Of a stretch of DNA of 64,000 bases, positions 12,376 through 25,712 are shown in pieces. Positions within the stretch are counted from its first letter, which is position 1, and each line of letters begins with the position of its first letter. Origin of the DNA: Agrocybe praecox. Taxonomy: Eukaryota > Basidiomycota > Agaricomycetes > Agaricales > Agrocybaceae. The stretch spans positions 3,249,643 to 3,313,642 of the forward strand of contig OZ024852.1 of assembly GCA_964017145.1 (NCBI GenBank), read 5' to 3'. The translations under genes were made by a program, and so were the position numbers. Below the pieces are notes generated by a model. It saw only the letters and a list, made by a program, of their open reading frames with translations, did no database searches and was not told the origin of the DNA.

Positions 12376-13990
12376 TATCGTGTAGCGTATTCCTGCAAAA
12401 GAAAAGAAAGAAAAGAAGGCCGTACCTTTATTTTAACCTTAAACGTCTCCCCAATCTTTGAGCAATTCAGCTTCTGTGCAGCTGTAACCAATCCGTGCCT
12501 TGCGGTCCACTCTTCCGACGAAGAAATAACACCAGAGAGTGTTTCAATCTTTGCAAAGCCATTTTTCTTCGCAAGGCATTGCATCTGCTGCATATCCCCC
12601 CGTTGCATAGATGTAAAAGTTAGTAACGGGATCATAGGATTTGCATATCGCTTCGAGACGCTCTAACGGAATGTATTCACCATCAGGGAGTTTGACAAGG
12701 TTTTTCAAGCGGTCAATGATCGAGAGCATTCCATCTGCGTTCCATTGACCGATGTCACTCGTATGGAACAAGTGGTATTCTGAATCCGACGTATCGTCAT
12801 TTGGGGTTTGACGGACGGCCCACGAACCCAAATATCTCCCTGGAAGAAGATTTAGAATACTTACCTATACGGGAGGTAAGGAGGCGCCCATTCCGTATGA
12901 CCATAACCTATGAAAATGCAGTTTCATGTTATCAAACTATAATATGCGATAAATGCTAGACTAGTAGACCACGACTGTCAGATGACAGATATGCGTCAAG
13001 GAAAGGATGCCCTTAGCAAGGCAGTCGTGCTTTCGACTTGGAAAGATATCCTCCGTAATGAGAAGAATCTCCCGACGGATTGTACCGGGGAAACTAGGCC
13101 TTAATTTAGTGGGCATTGGGTGTCAGGGCAGAGTGGAGGAAACCGCGTTAAGGTAAGTATGGGGATGACGCGTAGCGCCTGATGTCGCCTTGGACAACGA
13201 GTCCCACACGTCGTGCATGAATGCATCTGTCCCAGGGTTTTGTAATCCAGGTTTAAATTCCTGCAATCTACCAGCGGGTGGGGGTCGACCTTGTCGTATT
13301 CCAATGGACTGTACCAATAGCTCCACCATCTTTTTTTATCAAACTGTTATCGCGCAGAAAAAGATAAGAACTCGCCTTGCGTGAGAGGCATAGCAGCCAG
13401 ATTGAAGAATCCCTGCGTCGATTCGCTGATTCCTGCACCTCCGTTAACAGAGAACAAGATTTCGCCACCCACGGCTTCTTGAATTTTGGGAAGAGTACGG
13501 CTTCAACGCGCTCAAATCACCTTCGCAATTGCGCCCACTGGCGTCTGTAATTGTCTTCGGGCGAGCGTAACCACAGGTAATACTGACAAAGCCCGTACAG
13601 AGCTTAACAGCATATTCCAGAACATATGCCAAAGGAAGGTATACGATGAACCTACTTCCTACAGTGAGGTGAGGGCCAAATATAGCCTATACAGCTCCTA
13701 CGGTGGCCGCTAGCAAGTTCCCGTGGGTAAGTGGATCCCCTAGTATTGCGAGAAGGATTACGAGAAGAGAGAATGGACAATTCAAGGGGGCGTTCCATAG
13801 GACGGAGGTCGTCGATGTCAATTGCATGAATGGGGTCCTTCGATCGCAGAGAGTTGATTTGCTCTATTGAATTGGAATATATTTTTCCATCATAAAAGGC
13901 AAACTTGACTGTCAGTGTATTGGGAAGTACGCGTAGGGTTTGCCTAGCGTGTCATACGCCGTCGCTACTGTGTATCTGAGTCCATATCCA
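12376..13990 (-). pseudogene. decayed long-chain acyl-CoA synthetase
   Basis: Ordered fragments match long-chain fatty-acid-CoA ligases, which activate fatty acids to acyl-CoA with ATP. They are TVATAYDTLG (13971-13942), a VKFAFYDGKIYSNSIEQ stretch, NLLAATVGAV, FIVYLPLAYVLEY, CGYARPKTITDAS, GGEILFSVNGGAGIS, TSDIGQWNADGMLSIIDRLK, LVKLPDGEYIPLERLE and GLVTAAQKL. Several breaks are visible. An in-frame TAG lies at 13689-13687 between GAV and AIFG. The Ser/Thr/Gly-rich AMP-binding loop expected before THGNLLAA is missing. The residues normally between LKP and VGGEI are absent with a frame change, and another frame change occurs near 12600. The C terminus still shows an intron-like GTACGG...TTGCAG before EYATR. 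Many introns in the parent gene could explain some frame changes but not the stop and the missing blocks. Confidence 0.68.
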
Positions 13991-16900
13991 GTGATCCCAT
14001 TACGGTTATTCCGCAAGTTCGCAGATTGCAGCAAATAGAAGGTAAGAAGCAGGCAGTGTAACCCCAAAGACAAATCAAACAACGATTTACACTGATATTT
14101 TCTACCCAGAGTGTCACAGCATCAGTCGAAGATAATCGTACTTTTCGCCAAAAAGTAAGTCGACGGACTCAGATAATCGTTCAAAATGACTTCCTGACCA
14201 CCAAGTTACAGTGTGTTTGAGAGATGACGAACTGACGAGTACAGATGACATGTCTGATCTCGACTAATATGATGGTCCAGTTTGAACATAAGGCTGAAAA
14301 CAGGATGAACTCGCCAAACATCTTGGGAAGAGCTGCAGGAACGCTTACGTAGGAGGGTGAATGGTCGTGCATCATGATGCAGTCATAATTATGTGTTCAA
14401 GCAGTTTCAGCTGTAGACCCACAGTGCATGAAATTAGCTAGATGCACGAGCGCATAGCAATTGGTTGTCCCACCGAGAAGTCATGGCAAAACTTCGAACT
14501 TGGTGCTTCTGTTTGAGGCTTTATCGAATGAACGGAGTTTCAAATATAAAGGCGCTGTTGGAGTATAGGTATTTCTTTCAGGCGAAGAAAAACGGAGGCC
14601 TGCGCGATCAGCGTCAACGCTAATGTGCAAAACTGTTCAGTGCAGAAACGTTGAGCGTGGAAATTAAAATTTGAAAATTTGAACTCACATGACGTGCACG
14701 TGCCTATTACTTGGGACGCGACGCGTCAATTTGTCAAAGCCTAATATAGAATGACCGGGACCATATGAACGTTATTTCGGTGTCGTGTCCAGTGGTTACA
14801 TAATCTTCTGAGTGACTAGAAAGAAGAAGCAGAAGTTGAAGTTAACAGGTCCACGTCCACGTCCCTATTTATTGAGACACTTCGGCAACAAAAAAAGTTT
14901 CCCCAACGGTAATCACAGTAGACTCGAAGCTAATGAGTGGGTCCGGACTCAAGTACTCCTATAGGCTATATGCGAGGTAATTAAAAACGCCCTGTTTTCT
15001 TGAATAGGCAAGGCGCGTATTAAAATATGTACGAGCTTCGCACAAAGTCAGTAAAACCATTACATTTGTGAAGAAATATTTGGATCGGGGTTTCATAATT
15101 TCAATACACTAGATGACATGTAACAGAAGCTGCTACACGAGATACGTTTTGTAAGTTGGGCTACTATGGAGTTACCACCCATCTCCGTTATTAAAAACAC
15201 GAATTACGCGCATATTGCTCTTGGAACATCAGAAGTTCGTGCTTTTGCTTTCATCAAAGAATACGCAAAATGCGGCGATTTACATTTGTGGTTGATTATT
15301 GAAAGGCTTGTAAAGCAAGATCTAATTCATAGTGTTTTTCACATCACGAGAACTAATAATACGCTTCGTCAATTTGTCAGCGTATTCAATCGAACAATTT
15401 GACTCCCCACATCGAAGTGGAGATGGGTATCCTATTTCTCACAAAACGGACTGTGCCTAAGAGTAATATGAGTGTATAGACTTCTCGTCGTTTTTTCTCT
15501 CATGCTCGTGTACATTTTCTGCCTCCTTAATCATCTCCTCATCCCGGCTGTCTCTTGACCACACGACCACACGACCAGCATGATTCCCGGGATTCCTCGG
15601 CATGTTCAGCAATTATATGACGTATATTGGTTTTCCCCAACACAGATGTATTCTCGTAGGCATTTTTTTCTAGTTCGCTCTCAGTTTATATGACCCTCTA
15701 AACAAGCTATTTTAGCCGTACCTGCGGGCCTCGCGCTGATTCCATGCGGTTCAACCTGAAAAATTCGTCTTATTGAGAACGATCGCATTTTAATTTATTG
15801 AAAGTCGTCATGGGACGTCTTACGTTGAATTCGAATAGACTACCATCGTGCAAACGGCGATCACAGATTTTACAAATAGATATACGGCAAACTGCTAAAT
15901 CGCTAAATGCAAACTCTTTGGTAGCACAAGAAATCCATCTATAAGGCACTGGTAAGTTGGAATATGGTGGGATATACGCCAGATTTGCATAACGTTTATA
16001 ACAAGTAAACATGCACGGAACAGATGCCGGGGCGAGTGATTTGATTTCATATAACCTGATCAATTCCTGTTTAGATATTTATTTCCAAAAAGGTGCTGAT
16101 GAGATCAATGATCGAGGAGACTTCATCAGTTGTTGAAGACTCGGTGATAGGTCTTGTAATAAAGAGAATCATTTACGAATTTTCACCTTGTACGAGGAGA
16201 AATTAACAAATTCCTCGTTGCTATGTCTAATTTAGTTGGGCTAGTGGCCCGGTCACTTTCGTATTGTATTGTTATTTCACCTTTCCCCACCAGTGAATGG
16301 GACAACTTAGGCGTTTGTAATATGGTTTCAATTCATGATGGTTCATAACACCGCTGGCCGTCATTGACTTTCCTCATTAGTAAGTGCTCTCAGAAGCTGC
16401 TTGCAGGCTATGGCCATGTGAAACCGGACCATAAGCTTTCCTGTCAACGGGAATAGGGCATAGTACGGTCTATAATAAAACATAAAGAATAAATACAGTC
16501 GCATAGAATTAGAGCAAAGCGGAGACAAAAAAATGAGAACGTATATGTTCCATGACTCGTGGTTGACGAATGTAAGATCAAACTTTGGCCGTCGGAGAGC
16601 AGAGTTATGAACAATCAAGGTGGCTGATCCGGCCTTATTATCCTCAGCCGAAGCACGAGTAGGCAGTCGTATGTGCTGTCTGTAATAGTGTGGCATCAGA
16701 TGCGCCCATTGAATCCCGAAACAGAATACCCTGTTAACGACTTCACGGTCTAAGAATAGACTAAATTACTTGAACCGATTTAACTCGCCCGAAGGTGAGT
16801 ATTCAATGCGAGATGTTCGGAAAACGGTAAGTCTGAAAATCTGCTTCTTTCCTGCCGTCGGACCAAAACATTCATCCTCACCCTGGTTTCCAGACCTTCA

Positions 16901-19900
16901 AAATGGCTAAAACACGACGAGACCTGAGTTACTTCACTATGCTGTGGTTAGGTAAATAGATGCACCGGAGGTTCGGGCATCGGTCATGCGTGCCATCATA
17001 TGGTATTCTTATACTCCACTTCGAATTCTCGCCGGAGTGAAGCATCACCGACAAGAACATTTTGCCAGGACATGAGTAGAATCTTCCATATCAGCTTGAG
17101 AGGCTGGACCAATGAATAGAAGTCTAATGGACAATGTCTACAAAAAGATGACGGCAGATACCCAGAGCATGATATCTATAATCCTGCAACGATTGTCACG
17201 CTTGCAATGGCGTGAGACCTGATTTTCATGACAAGACAAATTTCCATCACAGGCGCCAATCAGCGGTTAAAGAACATAACCTTGTGTGGTTCGAATGCCA
17301 TACAGAATATATAGAATGTTCTTGCGACAAGGTCGCGATCAGCATCCGTTTCTGTGCAATATGACCATTCCGAGGTACAAAATTTCCGGCTTACCTCTTG
17401 GTGCATACGGCTTTCAGACGAATCGGCGTAATGACCATGAACCTCAAGGAGCCTCAAGGCTCGTGCGGTCCGGTGACGAGAATACACGACGAAATTGGAT
17501 ATCTCCGAAGAAAGGAGCCGTATACAGTTCTAATCGTGAACGTGGACAAGGCGGCGAAAATCAGGCAGTGTTCTTGTACCTAGCAGAAATGAAAGGCCAG
17601 TGGTCTACTTCTGATTGTGGGAGTATGAATCAATCAATAACTTCGAGTGCGACATCATTCTGCCATGTGTGGGGACATGGGTGTTATTATTAGATTACCT
17701 GGCCAAGCTCTTTCAACTCTCCCGTTTGGGACAAAGTTTCTGATGAGGATATGTGTACATCGTGTCAAGAAACGGTGGTGCGTTGGTAAGGAAAGCGCGG
17801 ATAACCCACACTGTGAAGTTGGTTTTGTACGGCCCAAGCCAGCGCAAAATAGACTGCGTAATTACTGCGTGCATGATGCAGGCAACGTAGGAACAAACCA
17901 TCTGAACAGATGCGCCTGATGGCTGAGGGACAGGTACGTACGCTCCAAGTGCGCTCTGGAAATGACAATGACAAATGACTGACGTCTCCGTGCCACGGAC
18001 GATGATGTGATTGGAAAGAATAGTTCAATCACAGCGGCCCTTGCTGTGCCAATTGACGGGTTCTTTTTTGATATTCACATATATATGTAAGTATGTATTT
18101 ATGTAAATTAACTTTGGTCCAGAGTTCTAAAGTTCAGGAAAAAAATACATCTTGGGACAGTAGCAGAGCAAGAAAAACTGCAGACGTCACACATTTGAAT
18201 ATTACGGTACTGTGATTCCGCCCAGGGAGGCCCAGAACCCGTTTGCGAGTTACATATGGGCGGTTCACCTGCACGATTCACATAGCACCTAGAAATTCGC
18301 TTCTTGAAGCATTTGCGCCCATTAGGAAAGGTGCCAACTGTCTGGGTAAGCGTGACTAAGGATGCCTTCTTGTACGGAGTGGGGCGATCTTCGTCGTGTA
18401 AATATTATATGCGACTTGGGTGGTTATCGGACAACTGCACCCGCACACGCATCAGCCTAGTGTCGACGTGTGCAGGCGAAGCGCCGAGGCTAATCAGGGC
18501 GTTAAAGCATATTTACACACACCTTGACTTGATTTCTGATTCGTCATCAAGAAGGAAACCAACGCAACACCCTTGTCGATCCCAATCGTTCCGACTCGGA
18601 CTCGGACTAGTAAAGGAGAAATATAAAAGGAAGAAAGGATGGAAAAATGAGAGCGACGTGTAGAATGGAACACTCTTCGCGTCGTAATTATGAAGGGAAG
18701 AGTTTCGCCTGAATACGTATTGCACGTACCAGACCAGTGGCGGTGGGAAGCGACAATTGGCCATCCGGAGCATGCGGTGGCACGAGAACGAATCAGAAGT
18801 GTGCGTAGTACGTACGTACTGACTTACCTTTGTATGAATGAAAATTCTCTAGTGAACTTCGAGGCTAGCGGTGCCTCAAGGGGTTTTCATAATCCGCTCG
18901 GCCCTTATGGACCTTCACAAAACCTTGAGCTTCATTGGCCCGAATACACTCACGCAATCGCATGCGCCCACGCACGCACGCACGCAAAGGAAATAATAGT
19001 CCCGGCCGACGTTTCACCCATTCAAACTTGGAAGTAAGTTAGAAAAGAAGCAAGAAGGAAGAACAAGGCTATGTAGGAGAACTCAATGAACACCGGTATG
19101 TTTAGTTTAATGTCGTGTTGTCCGTATCCAACTGTAAGTATGTGTGTATGTAACTGGACAAAAACAAAAACAAACCCATATGCGTAATCCTCTGATGAAT
19201 TCCTCTCGGGTCAAAAAAATCCCCCTAGATCTCGGCGGATCAAAAACTCTCCCATGCCTTGGAATCAGAAATCAGCTTCGATCGTACACACATCATTCTG
19301 CTTTGGGGAATTGGGGAAATAGGAATGGGAATGGGCAAAAATAATGCAACACCAACGACGACGAACCACGGGGAAATCGTCATTATCCTTATCCAACCGG
19401 AAGTTCTGCATACGGTACGGTGCGGTACGGTCCCATGAGCGATCGAATGTGTACACGGTTCGACTGCACTGCACTTTCCCAAATGAACGAACGGATACTA
19501 GAGTCGAATCGACTCAATGAAACGGCCCAAACGAACCGCATGCAGATATAATCTGTCTACGTAGCACGAAAACAGCATCCGAGGAGGACGTATTAATGGC
19601 TAGTGGCGAGGAGGAGCCATTCAATTCATTCAAAAAAGAAAGGAGCCAATGCTATAAACGCAATGGAATTATACCGACGCCATGGACTCTGGAGTGGCTG
19701 TAGGAGGCACGTTGAAGAAGCACGCTTATCATGCAGAGTGGAAGCATAAATACCAAGAGAAAGCGTGCAAGGAAAGAGTACAAATGAAAGAGTACAAATC
19801 CACAGGCGTAGGTAAGAAGGGGCGAGGAAGCAAATGGTGATAATGAGGGGCCGTACGGCTTAATCTAAGTGATGCATTGAGTTTACTTACTTATGATAAG

Positions 19901-21420
19901 AGGGAACTCTGGTAAGAGGCGCACAGAAAGCCATTCGGCACGCGCTGTGCATTTGAAGGCCCAACGAAAATAACGGAGAGTGTTGAAGAGATTTGTTCAA
20001 AATACAATCAAGTCAATTAAGCAGACGAGCCCAAATCAACTGATAGCATAGTTATACATTGATGCCGTCAAGTACAGAACGAAGCAGAGCATACACATAA
20101 AGGCTCGACTCGTCAATCATAGTATCATATCACATCAATCAAAGAAGAACAAGAACAAAAAAGGGATCCAACTCAGCGGCATATACACATTAATCGTATA
20201 CGACACGGGAAAAAAAGAAAGAAGCAACACGATAGACACAGACGCCTACGGATACACGGAAAGGAAATAACAACCCTTCCCTTCGGAAACAAAAGTGTCC
20301 CTCCAAGCAGAATACTTAAAACCGGTCGACTACCGACGATCAGTAATTGACCAGCCAAATAATTATAACTAACCTTGATGAAGAAATTTAGGAAGGGTAA
20401 ACATACACAGAAATAGAAAAGCCGACATAATTGACAAGCGCACAGAGTGAGTGGAAACTTCCAAGTGCTACGCAAAGTAGGGTAGGTAGGTAAATGACAG
20501 ATGATCCACAAGCAGAAGATAGGCGATAGCCACGAGCAGAAATAGAACTCGAGCAGCGGGTAGGGAGGTGAGAAGAGTTTCCGTTTCCGAGTTCATCGAT
20601 ACCCCATGTCAGAGAAATTATATTAATACTAGAAAAGGAAGGTAACAAAACAGACAGTAGACGAGAGAGAAAGTAATAAAAAAGCGAAACACAACAAAGA
20701 GTAGGAATAGAAAAGCATAGTCGGAAAGTGCAATAATACGAATACGTACTGAAATAAAACGTTCGTGCAACATCAAAGCAAAAATCAAAAAGTATTCGTT
20801 CGTAAAGTATCTCGAAACAAACAACACAAGTATCAGTATCAGTATCGATATATAGAGGATACCACTATCACTATCACTAGAAGTAGCAGTAGCACAAAAA
20901 GTTTTATTTGGGTACGAGGGAAAAGAGAGGAAAGGAAGTAGAGGAAAGGCGGAGAAAGGAACAAAAGCAGAGAATTTTCAATACGACGACGACGACGACG
21001 ACGAGCGGGGAAAGTAAAAGATATATGTAAGAGCAACAACAATTAAATAATCGAGTCCATCCATCAGTCCATCAATAGCGCGGGAGGGGGCGAAGCGAGA
21101 AACATAACATAACATAGAGGATGGACGGAAAGAAAGGCGGAAGGACGACGAGGAAAACGGGAAACACGACTGGAAGGAATTTAAATTTTTGTCGACGACC
21201 AAGGCCAACGACCGGCCTGGCGAGCATAGTGTCGACGACAGACAGACAGACAAAAATTGTACGGGCACAAAACACCACGACTACCAGCGACCACGACACC
21301 ACGACCAACGACCAAACAGCGGTTGTTTTCCTTTCTCTTGCACTTCCACTTTCGCTTTTTCGCATCCACTGTCGCTTTCATTCTCGTCGCCACGCCACGC
21401 CACGACACCAACGAACCCGT
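13991..21420. other. 7.4-kb stretch without a recognisable gene
   Basis: Short open frames occur on both strands (for example 15166-15402 on plus, 16361-16696 on minus, 17286-17693 on plus), but none carries a motif I recognise, and opposite-strand frames overlap. A minus-strand region near 17.7-18.0 kb has hydrophobic stretches that could be gene remnants. A short GACGAC-type triplet tract lies at about 20989-21003. The base composition looks typical of decayed or intergenic fungal DNA. Confidence 0.45.
20988..21004. repeat. short CGA trinucleotide microsatellite
   Basis: About five to six tandem CGA units in non-coding sequence downstream of the GATA-factor gene. Confidence 0.7.
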
Positions 21421-22914
21421 CTAAACCGCTGCTGATTCTCTGGCAGGACCAGCTGGAGGTGGTGGTGGAGGTGGGGTATGCGAGCCCGTCTCCTGATGGT
21501 GGTGATGCGACTGCGAATGCGAGCTATTCCTCGTAATTGGTGACGGGGCCCTATTATCCACCACTGCCGACGCCGACGCCGTCGTCGTCACTGCAGCCGT
21601 CTGTTGCTGGTCCTCATACCGCAACCTTGGCGAGCTCTGCTGCTGCCCCTGCGAATGATGCACAGAAGTGGACAACAACCTTGGGCTCTCAAGCGTCGCA
21701 CGGCGAGAGGTCAACTGGGGAGTCCCAGTCGCCGAGTTGCTATTACTGTGGTTGCTTCCTCCGCTGCTGCTGCTATGGTGGTGATGGTGGTGATCACCAC
21801 CACCACCACCATTCGCCGTGCTCCCTCCGGGCCCACCTCCTCCCCCAGATCCGCTGCTAAGGGTATTGCTGGTACTAGTACCGTTGGTACTTCCATTATG
21901 ATGACCGTGGTGGTCAGGATGCCAGGCCTGGAGGCCCGGGAGGGTATTGTTGCTGTTGTTATTACTAGATGGGGGTGGAGGGGGCGGGGGGTGCTGTGGG
22001 TGGTGGTGGTGGTAATCACCCGGCGCATTCAATGGTGTGATGGGCTGGTGGTGATATTGGTAGCTGCTACCCCCAGGTGGGCCCGAAATAGGGGGAAGGT
22101 GGTTGCTATTCCCGTTCCCATTGCTATTCGGAGGGGTGCGCCCCCTTAGTGTAGCACCCGCCAATGGACCACGTTTATGGGGAAATTGATCTGGTCGAGG
22201 ACGCGAATGGGTGCGTTCAAATAGACCACATTTGTTGCAGAGCTAAAATATTATTAGTTTAAGATCAATGGCAACAGAGAAAGTACGTACGACTTTTCCT
22301 GGGCTCAAATTTGACCTTCTCCATGTGGAAGTGTCCGTGGTGCAGCAGTTGAAGCACCTCCTGCGAATGCCGTCCGTGAGCTTTGTGGCCGCATCATCTG
22401 TGAGGACGGTGGTGACCTGGGGTTGTGTGCCTGGCATTGGGTACCTGGCATCATAAGCGTGGATGTTGGGCGGGTGTGACATTGGCGGAACAGAGAAATG
22501 GGGGAGACCTGAAGGGGTTTGGTATGACCTTTGGTCGTGGTGGGGGTGGTCGTACCTGGGCTGCTGCTCAAAATGTTGTTGCTGGTAGATATAGGCGGGG
22601 TGTGGGATCTGGTCTGGACGAGAGTAGTGGTGTCTACTGGCTGATGGGATCTCGTGCTGGTAAGAGGTGTTGTACATTGTAGTAGCAGGGGGCGGCATTG
22701 GCGGCGATCTTCGTATCTGGGGAGTCGAATTTGATGAGCGGTCGACCGAAACGACTGATGGCGACGGAGAGTTGGACATTGTAGTGATGGGTGGAGGAGG
22801 AGAAGGGTGCCGGTGCTCGTACTGAACCTGCTGATGCTGTCGTCGTCTGTCCATCGCAGACAGGTTAAAAAAACGAGTAGAAAATTGAGAAGAAGACACG
22901 AACGGAGAAGACAT
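21421..22914 (-). CDS. GATA-type zinc-finger transcription factor, two exons
   Basis: Exon 1 (22914-22291) and exon 2 (22242-21421) join across a 48-nt intron (GTACGT...ATTTTAG), giving 481 residues. The intron splits a single GATA finger: C187 and C190 (CFNC, followed by TTDTSTWRRSNLSPGKV) lie in exon 1, and C210 and C213 (LCNKCGLFERTHSR) in exon 2. The WRR and CNKCGL signatures mark DNA-binding GATA fingers. The loop between the cysteine pairs is 19 residues, longer than the usual 17 or 18. A basic tail (RPRPDQFPHKRG) follows. The N terminus is Pro/Ser/His/Gln-rich; the C terminus has poly-Pro, poly-Gly, poly-Asn and poly-His runs, as in disordered fungal regulators. It probably acts in the nucleus on GATA motifs; target genes are unknown. 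A second in-frame Met at 22854 could be the start. Confidence 0.85.
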
Positions 22915-24273
22915 CTGTTGATTGACACCTGAACCGTCCGTTCTCTTATCAGGTCCTGGACTTGATGGCAGCTAGAAGGAGTTGAGCAAACAGAACAAAG
23001 AAAAAAAAGAGAGGTGAGCAACGAACAGAACGCAGTGCTGGGTCGATGACGGCGTCTGTGTGATCTCGCCTGTGATGATCCCTGGAGGTTTCTCTGATGA
23101 TGGGGTCAGAAAAAGGCTGTAAAGTTGTATTTAAGGGCAGTCGCACCTGGACATTTGATGGGATAGCGCTAAAAGCGAACCGTGCTGAACCAAACCCAGT
23201 CCTCTTTTTTTTCCCGTCACCACTTTTCACACTCCGATCCACTCCGGTCACACGCCGCCCAGCCGCTTCAACTCGCCGATCCATCTCCATCACATCGGCC
23301 ACCTTATCATTGCGACCCTGTTCAATATCTCAGATCCTCAAATCCTCGACCTCTCCTAACTATCCCCTCTCAACCCCGTCCCTTTGTTCTTTCCCCTCTT
23401 CCCATCTTCCTGTCTGCACAATTCCTCTATTTATACTTTTTCACGCGCGAGAATACCCACCCTATGTTACCGATTTAGATTCAGATTCGTATTCCTCCGC
23501 TCTGACAAATACCCCGCTGGACAAGTAAATAAATCGATAGTACAACCGAATCTCGGCACATCCACCAAGTTTGTACTTGGTATATCCAACACGCCTGTTC
23601 TCATAAAACCGTACTTTACAATATCTATTCTTAATCTTAACAACGCATCGCACCCCAGCACACCCGATATGATATGATACCATGATATGATATGTATGAT
23701 ACGACATCAACAGATTTATCCCATAGGTCCGTTTCATTGACTTCCAGCTCATAACAAAATCCACAAATAGCCATATGAACGAACGAACGAACCAAGGATC
23801 AGCAACCCAACAAACCATCTCGTTTTGTTTCTTCTCGTTTCGCCTTGTTTTACTTCGCCTCGTCTCACCTCCTTTCACAGCTTCCAATCACCAATCCTCT
23901 GTCCATAATATTCCTCTTCCAACCCGTGTCCGCAAGCCCTTCAACGCGTCGCGTTCCAATATTGACATTCCTTCAACAGCCCAGGTCCCATACCTCACAA
24001 AATAAACCTACCCAGTCCGATCCAACCCCCTTCGTTCTTTCCATCCACAACATCATCACTCACATCATCAAACCATCAAACCAGACATCATCGCCCTACC
24101 CACAAAAATAGAAATTAATATACATCCATCTCATAAAATCACACAATATTAATATCCCAAAAATCACACTGTCGCGATGTCTGATTGTTCTATTCCCATT
24201 AGACGCGGAACATGCACTAAGGTATAGACAAGAACATGACCACGAACATGAACATGAGGGATCTGCGCTCTCT

Positions 24274-24296
24274 CTAGTTCTAGTTCTAGTTCTAGG
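24274..24296. repeat. CTAGTT hexamer microsatellite
   Basis: Three to four tandem copies of the CTAGTT hexamer in non-coding DNA. Confidence 0.7.
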
Positions 24297-24548
24297 GTCT
24301 GGCTAGTTCGGTAATCACTCACGTCCCCCCTTCCGAGTTCCAAATAACTTTCTCCATACTGAGATCCTTCCCTCCTCACTTCCTACATTATATGTCCTAC
24401 GAAATCACCTCAACACAAGGGTTATATGATATCATATCAAGTACAAAAATAAGGAAGGAACAAGACCCGCCTCACCCGCACCCATGCCCCATGCCGAGGG
24501 CGCCATCCAGAGCCGGCATCCACAACCACTCCAATAAATCGATAACAA

Positions 24549-25630
24549 AACTTACCCCTCCATACCTCACTCCGCATCATCACATATAAATTCTGTAGTA
24601 CATAGAAAGAAGCATGACACCACACTTCTACTTCATTAACCACCACAACACCCGCATCGTTTACTTACTGCCACAATATAAATACCCGACATAATGATAC
24701 ACACACCGCCCCAAAAGGACAGCAAAGATAACTAACTGCGACTGCGCACATATCTATCACTATCACTATCACAAAAACCTCTCCTTCTCCCGAGGCTTGT
24801 CAATGTCAATCTCCTCGTTTTTATTTTCAGTTTCTTCGATTACATACCAAACTGACTGATAACAACAAGAAGCCTGGAGGCATGTCATCGTTTGAGCCAT
24901 CTCGATTCCCACTCGAACCTCGATTACCAAAGCTCGAGCGCCCAAACTCAAAGCTGGTCAAAAAAAATTACTTCTTATATTTAGAACTCCAGCTCCAGCT
25001 CCGCCTTCGCCTCATCGCCCAGCTGGCGGCAGCGCCCACACATACACGAATTAAAAAAAATCTGAACAACGCGTCCGACTCACATCCAAAAATGAATTCA
25101 CAAACCAGGTACATATATACGCAGGCACGTACCGACTCTGACTGACTCCGCCACCTTGTAATATGACAATAAATCGAAAACCTACCCCTCCGTACCTCAA
25201 GGCCTCATCCCGCATCATCACATTTAAATTGTATAGAAGGAACATGATAGCCCATCTCTTTTAAATATAAGCAACATAGCACCCACATCGCTTACTTACT
25301 GACACCCTATGCCGGCCACTGCCCCCCCTACACAGAACAAGTGGAGAAAAGATAACTGCATATCTATCACTATCACAAAAACCCTCCTTCTCCCGAGTTT
25401 ATCAATGTCAATCTCTGTTTCTGTTCCATGTCTTCGTTGTTATTTACGACTTCACCTTCCCCTTCACCCTCACCTCATCGCCCAGCGGCACCGCCAACAC
25501 ATACACGACTACTAAAAAAAAAGACAACGCCTCCAGCTCACACCCGAATTTAAATAAAAAGGGGTAACTTCACAAACCAGGTACGCACGCACCGACTGCT
25601 CAGAGTCCTGACTGACTCCGCCATCTCGTA
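24549..25630. repeat. degenerate tandem duplication, two units
   Basis: Unit 1 (about 24549-25160) and unit 2 (about 25181-25630) share the same ordered landmarks. These are AACTTACCCCTCC/AACCTACCCCTCC then GCATCATCACAT; TTTACTTACTG/CTTACTTACTG; a TATCTATCACTATCAC tract followed by CCTTCTCCCGAG; CCTCATCGCCCAGC; CACATACACGA; TTCACAAACCAGGTAC; and CTGACTGACTCCGCCA. The second unit is shorter through internal deletions. There is no convincing open frame in either unit. Confidence 0.65.
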
Positions 25631-25687
25631 ATACCCTGATACAATCCGACTCTAGGCACCTCGGCGCGAAAATTAACTTAACCTTCA

Positions 25688-25712
25688 CGCAACGCAACGC
25701 AACGCAACGCAA
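25688..25712. repeat. AACGC pentamer microsatellite
   Basis: About five tandem copies of a five-base AACGC unit, the last one imperfect, just after the tandem duplication. Confidence 0.75.

Noticed and set aside
17280..17310. tRNA B-box-like GGTTCGAATGCC
   Set aside because: No matching A box, acceptor stem or anticodon arm could be built around it.
21604..22149. 181-codon plus-strand frame rich in Val, Thr and Met
   Set aside because: It is the complement of the His/Gly/Pro-rich tail of the GATA gene; low complexity keeps several frames open.
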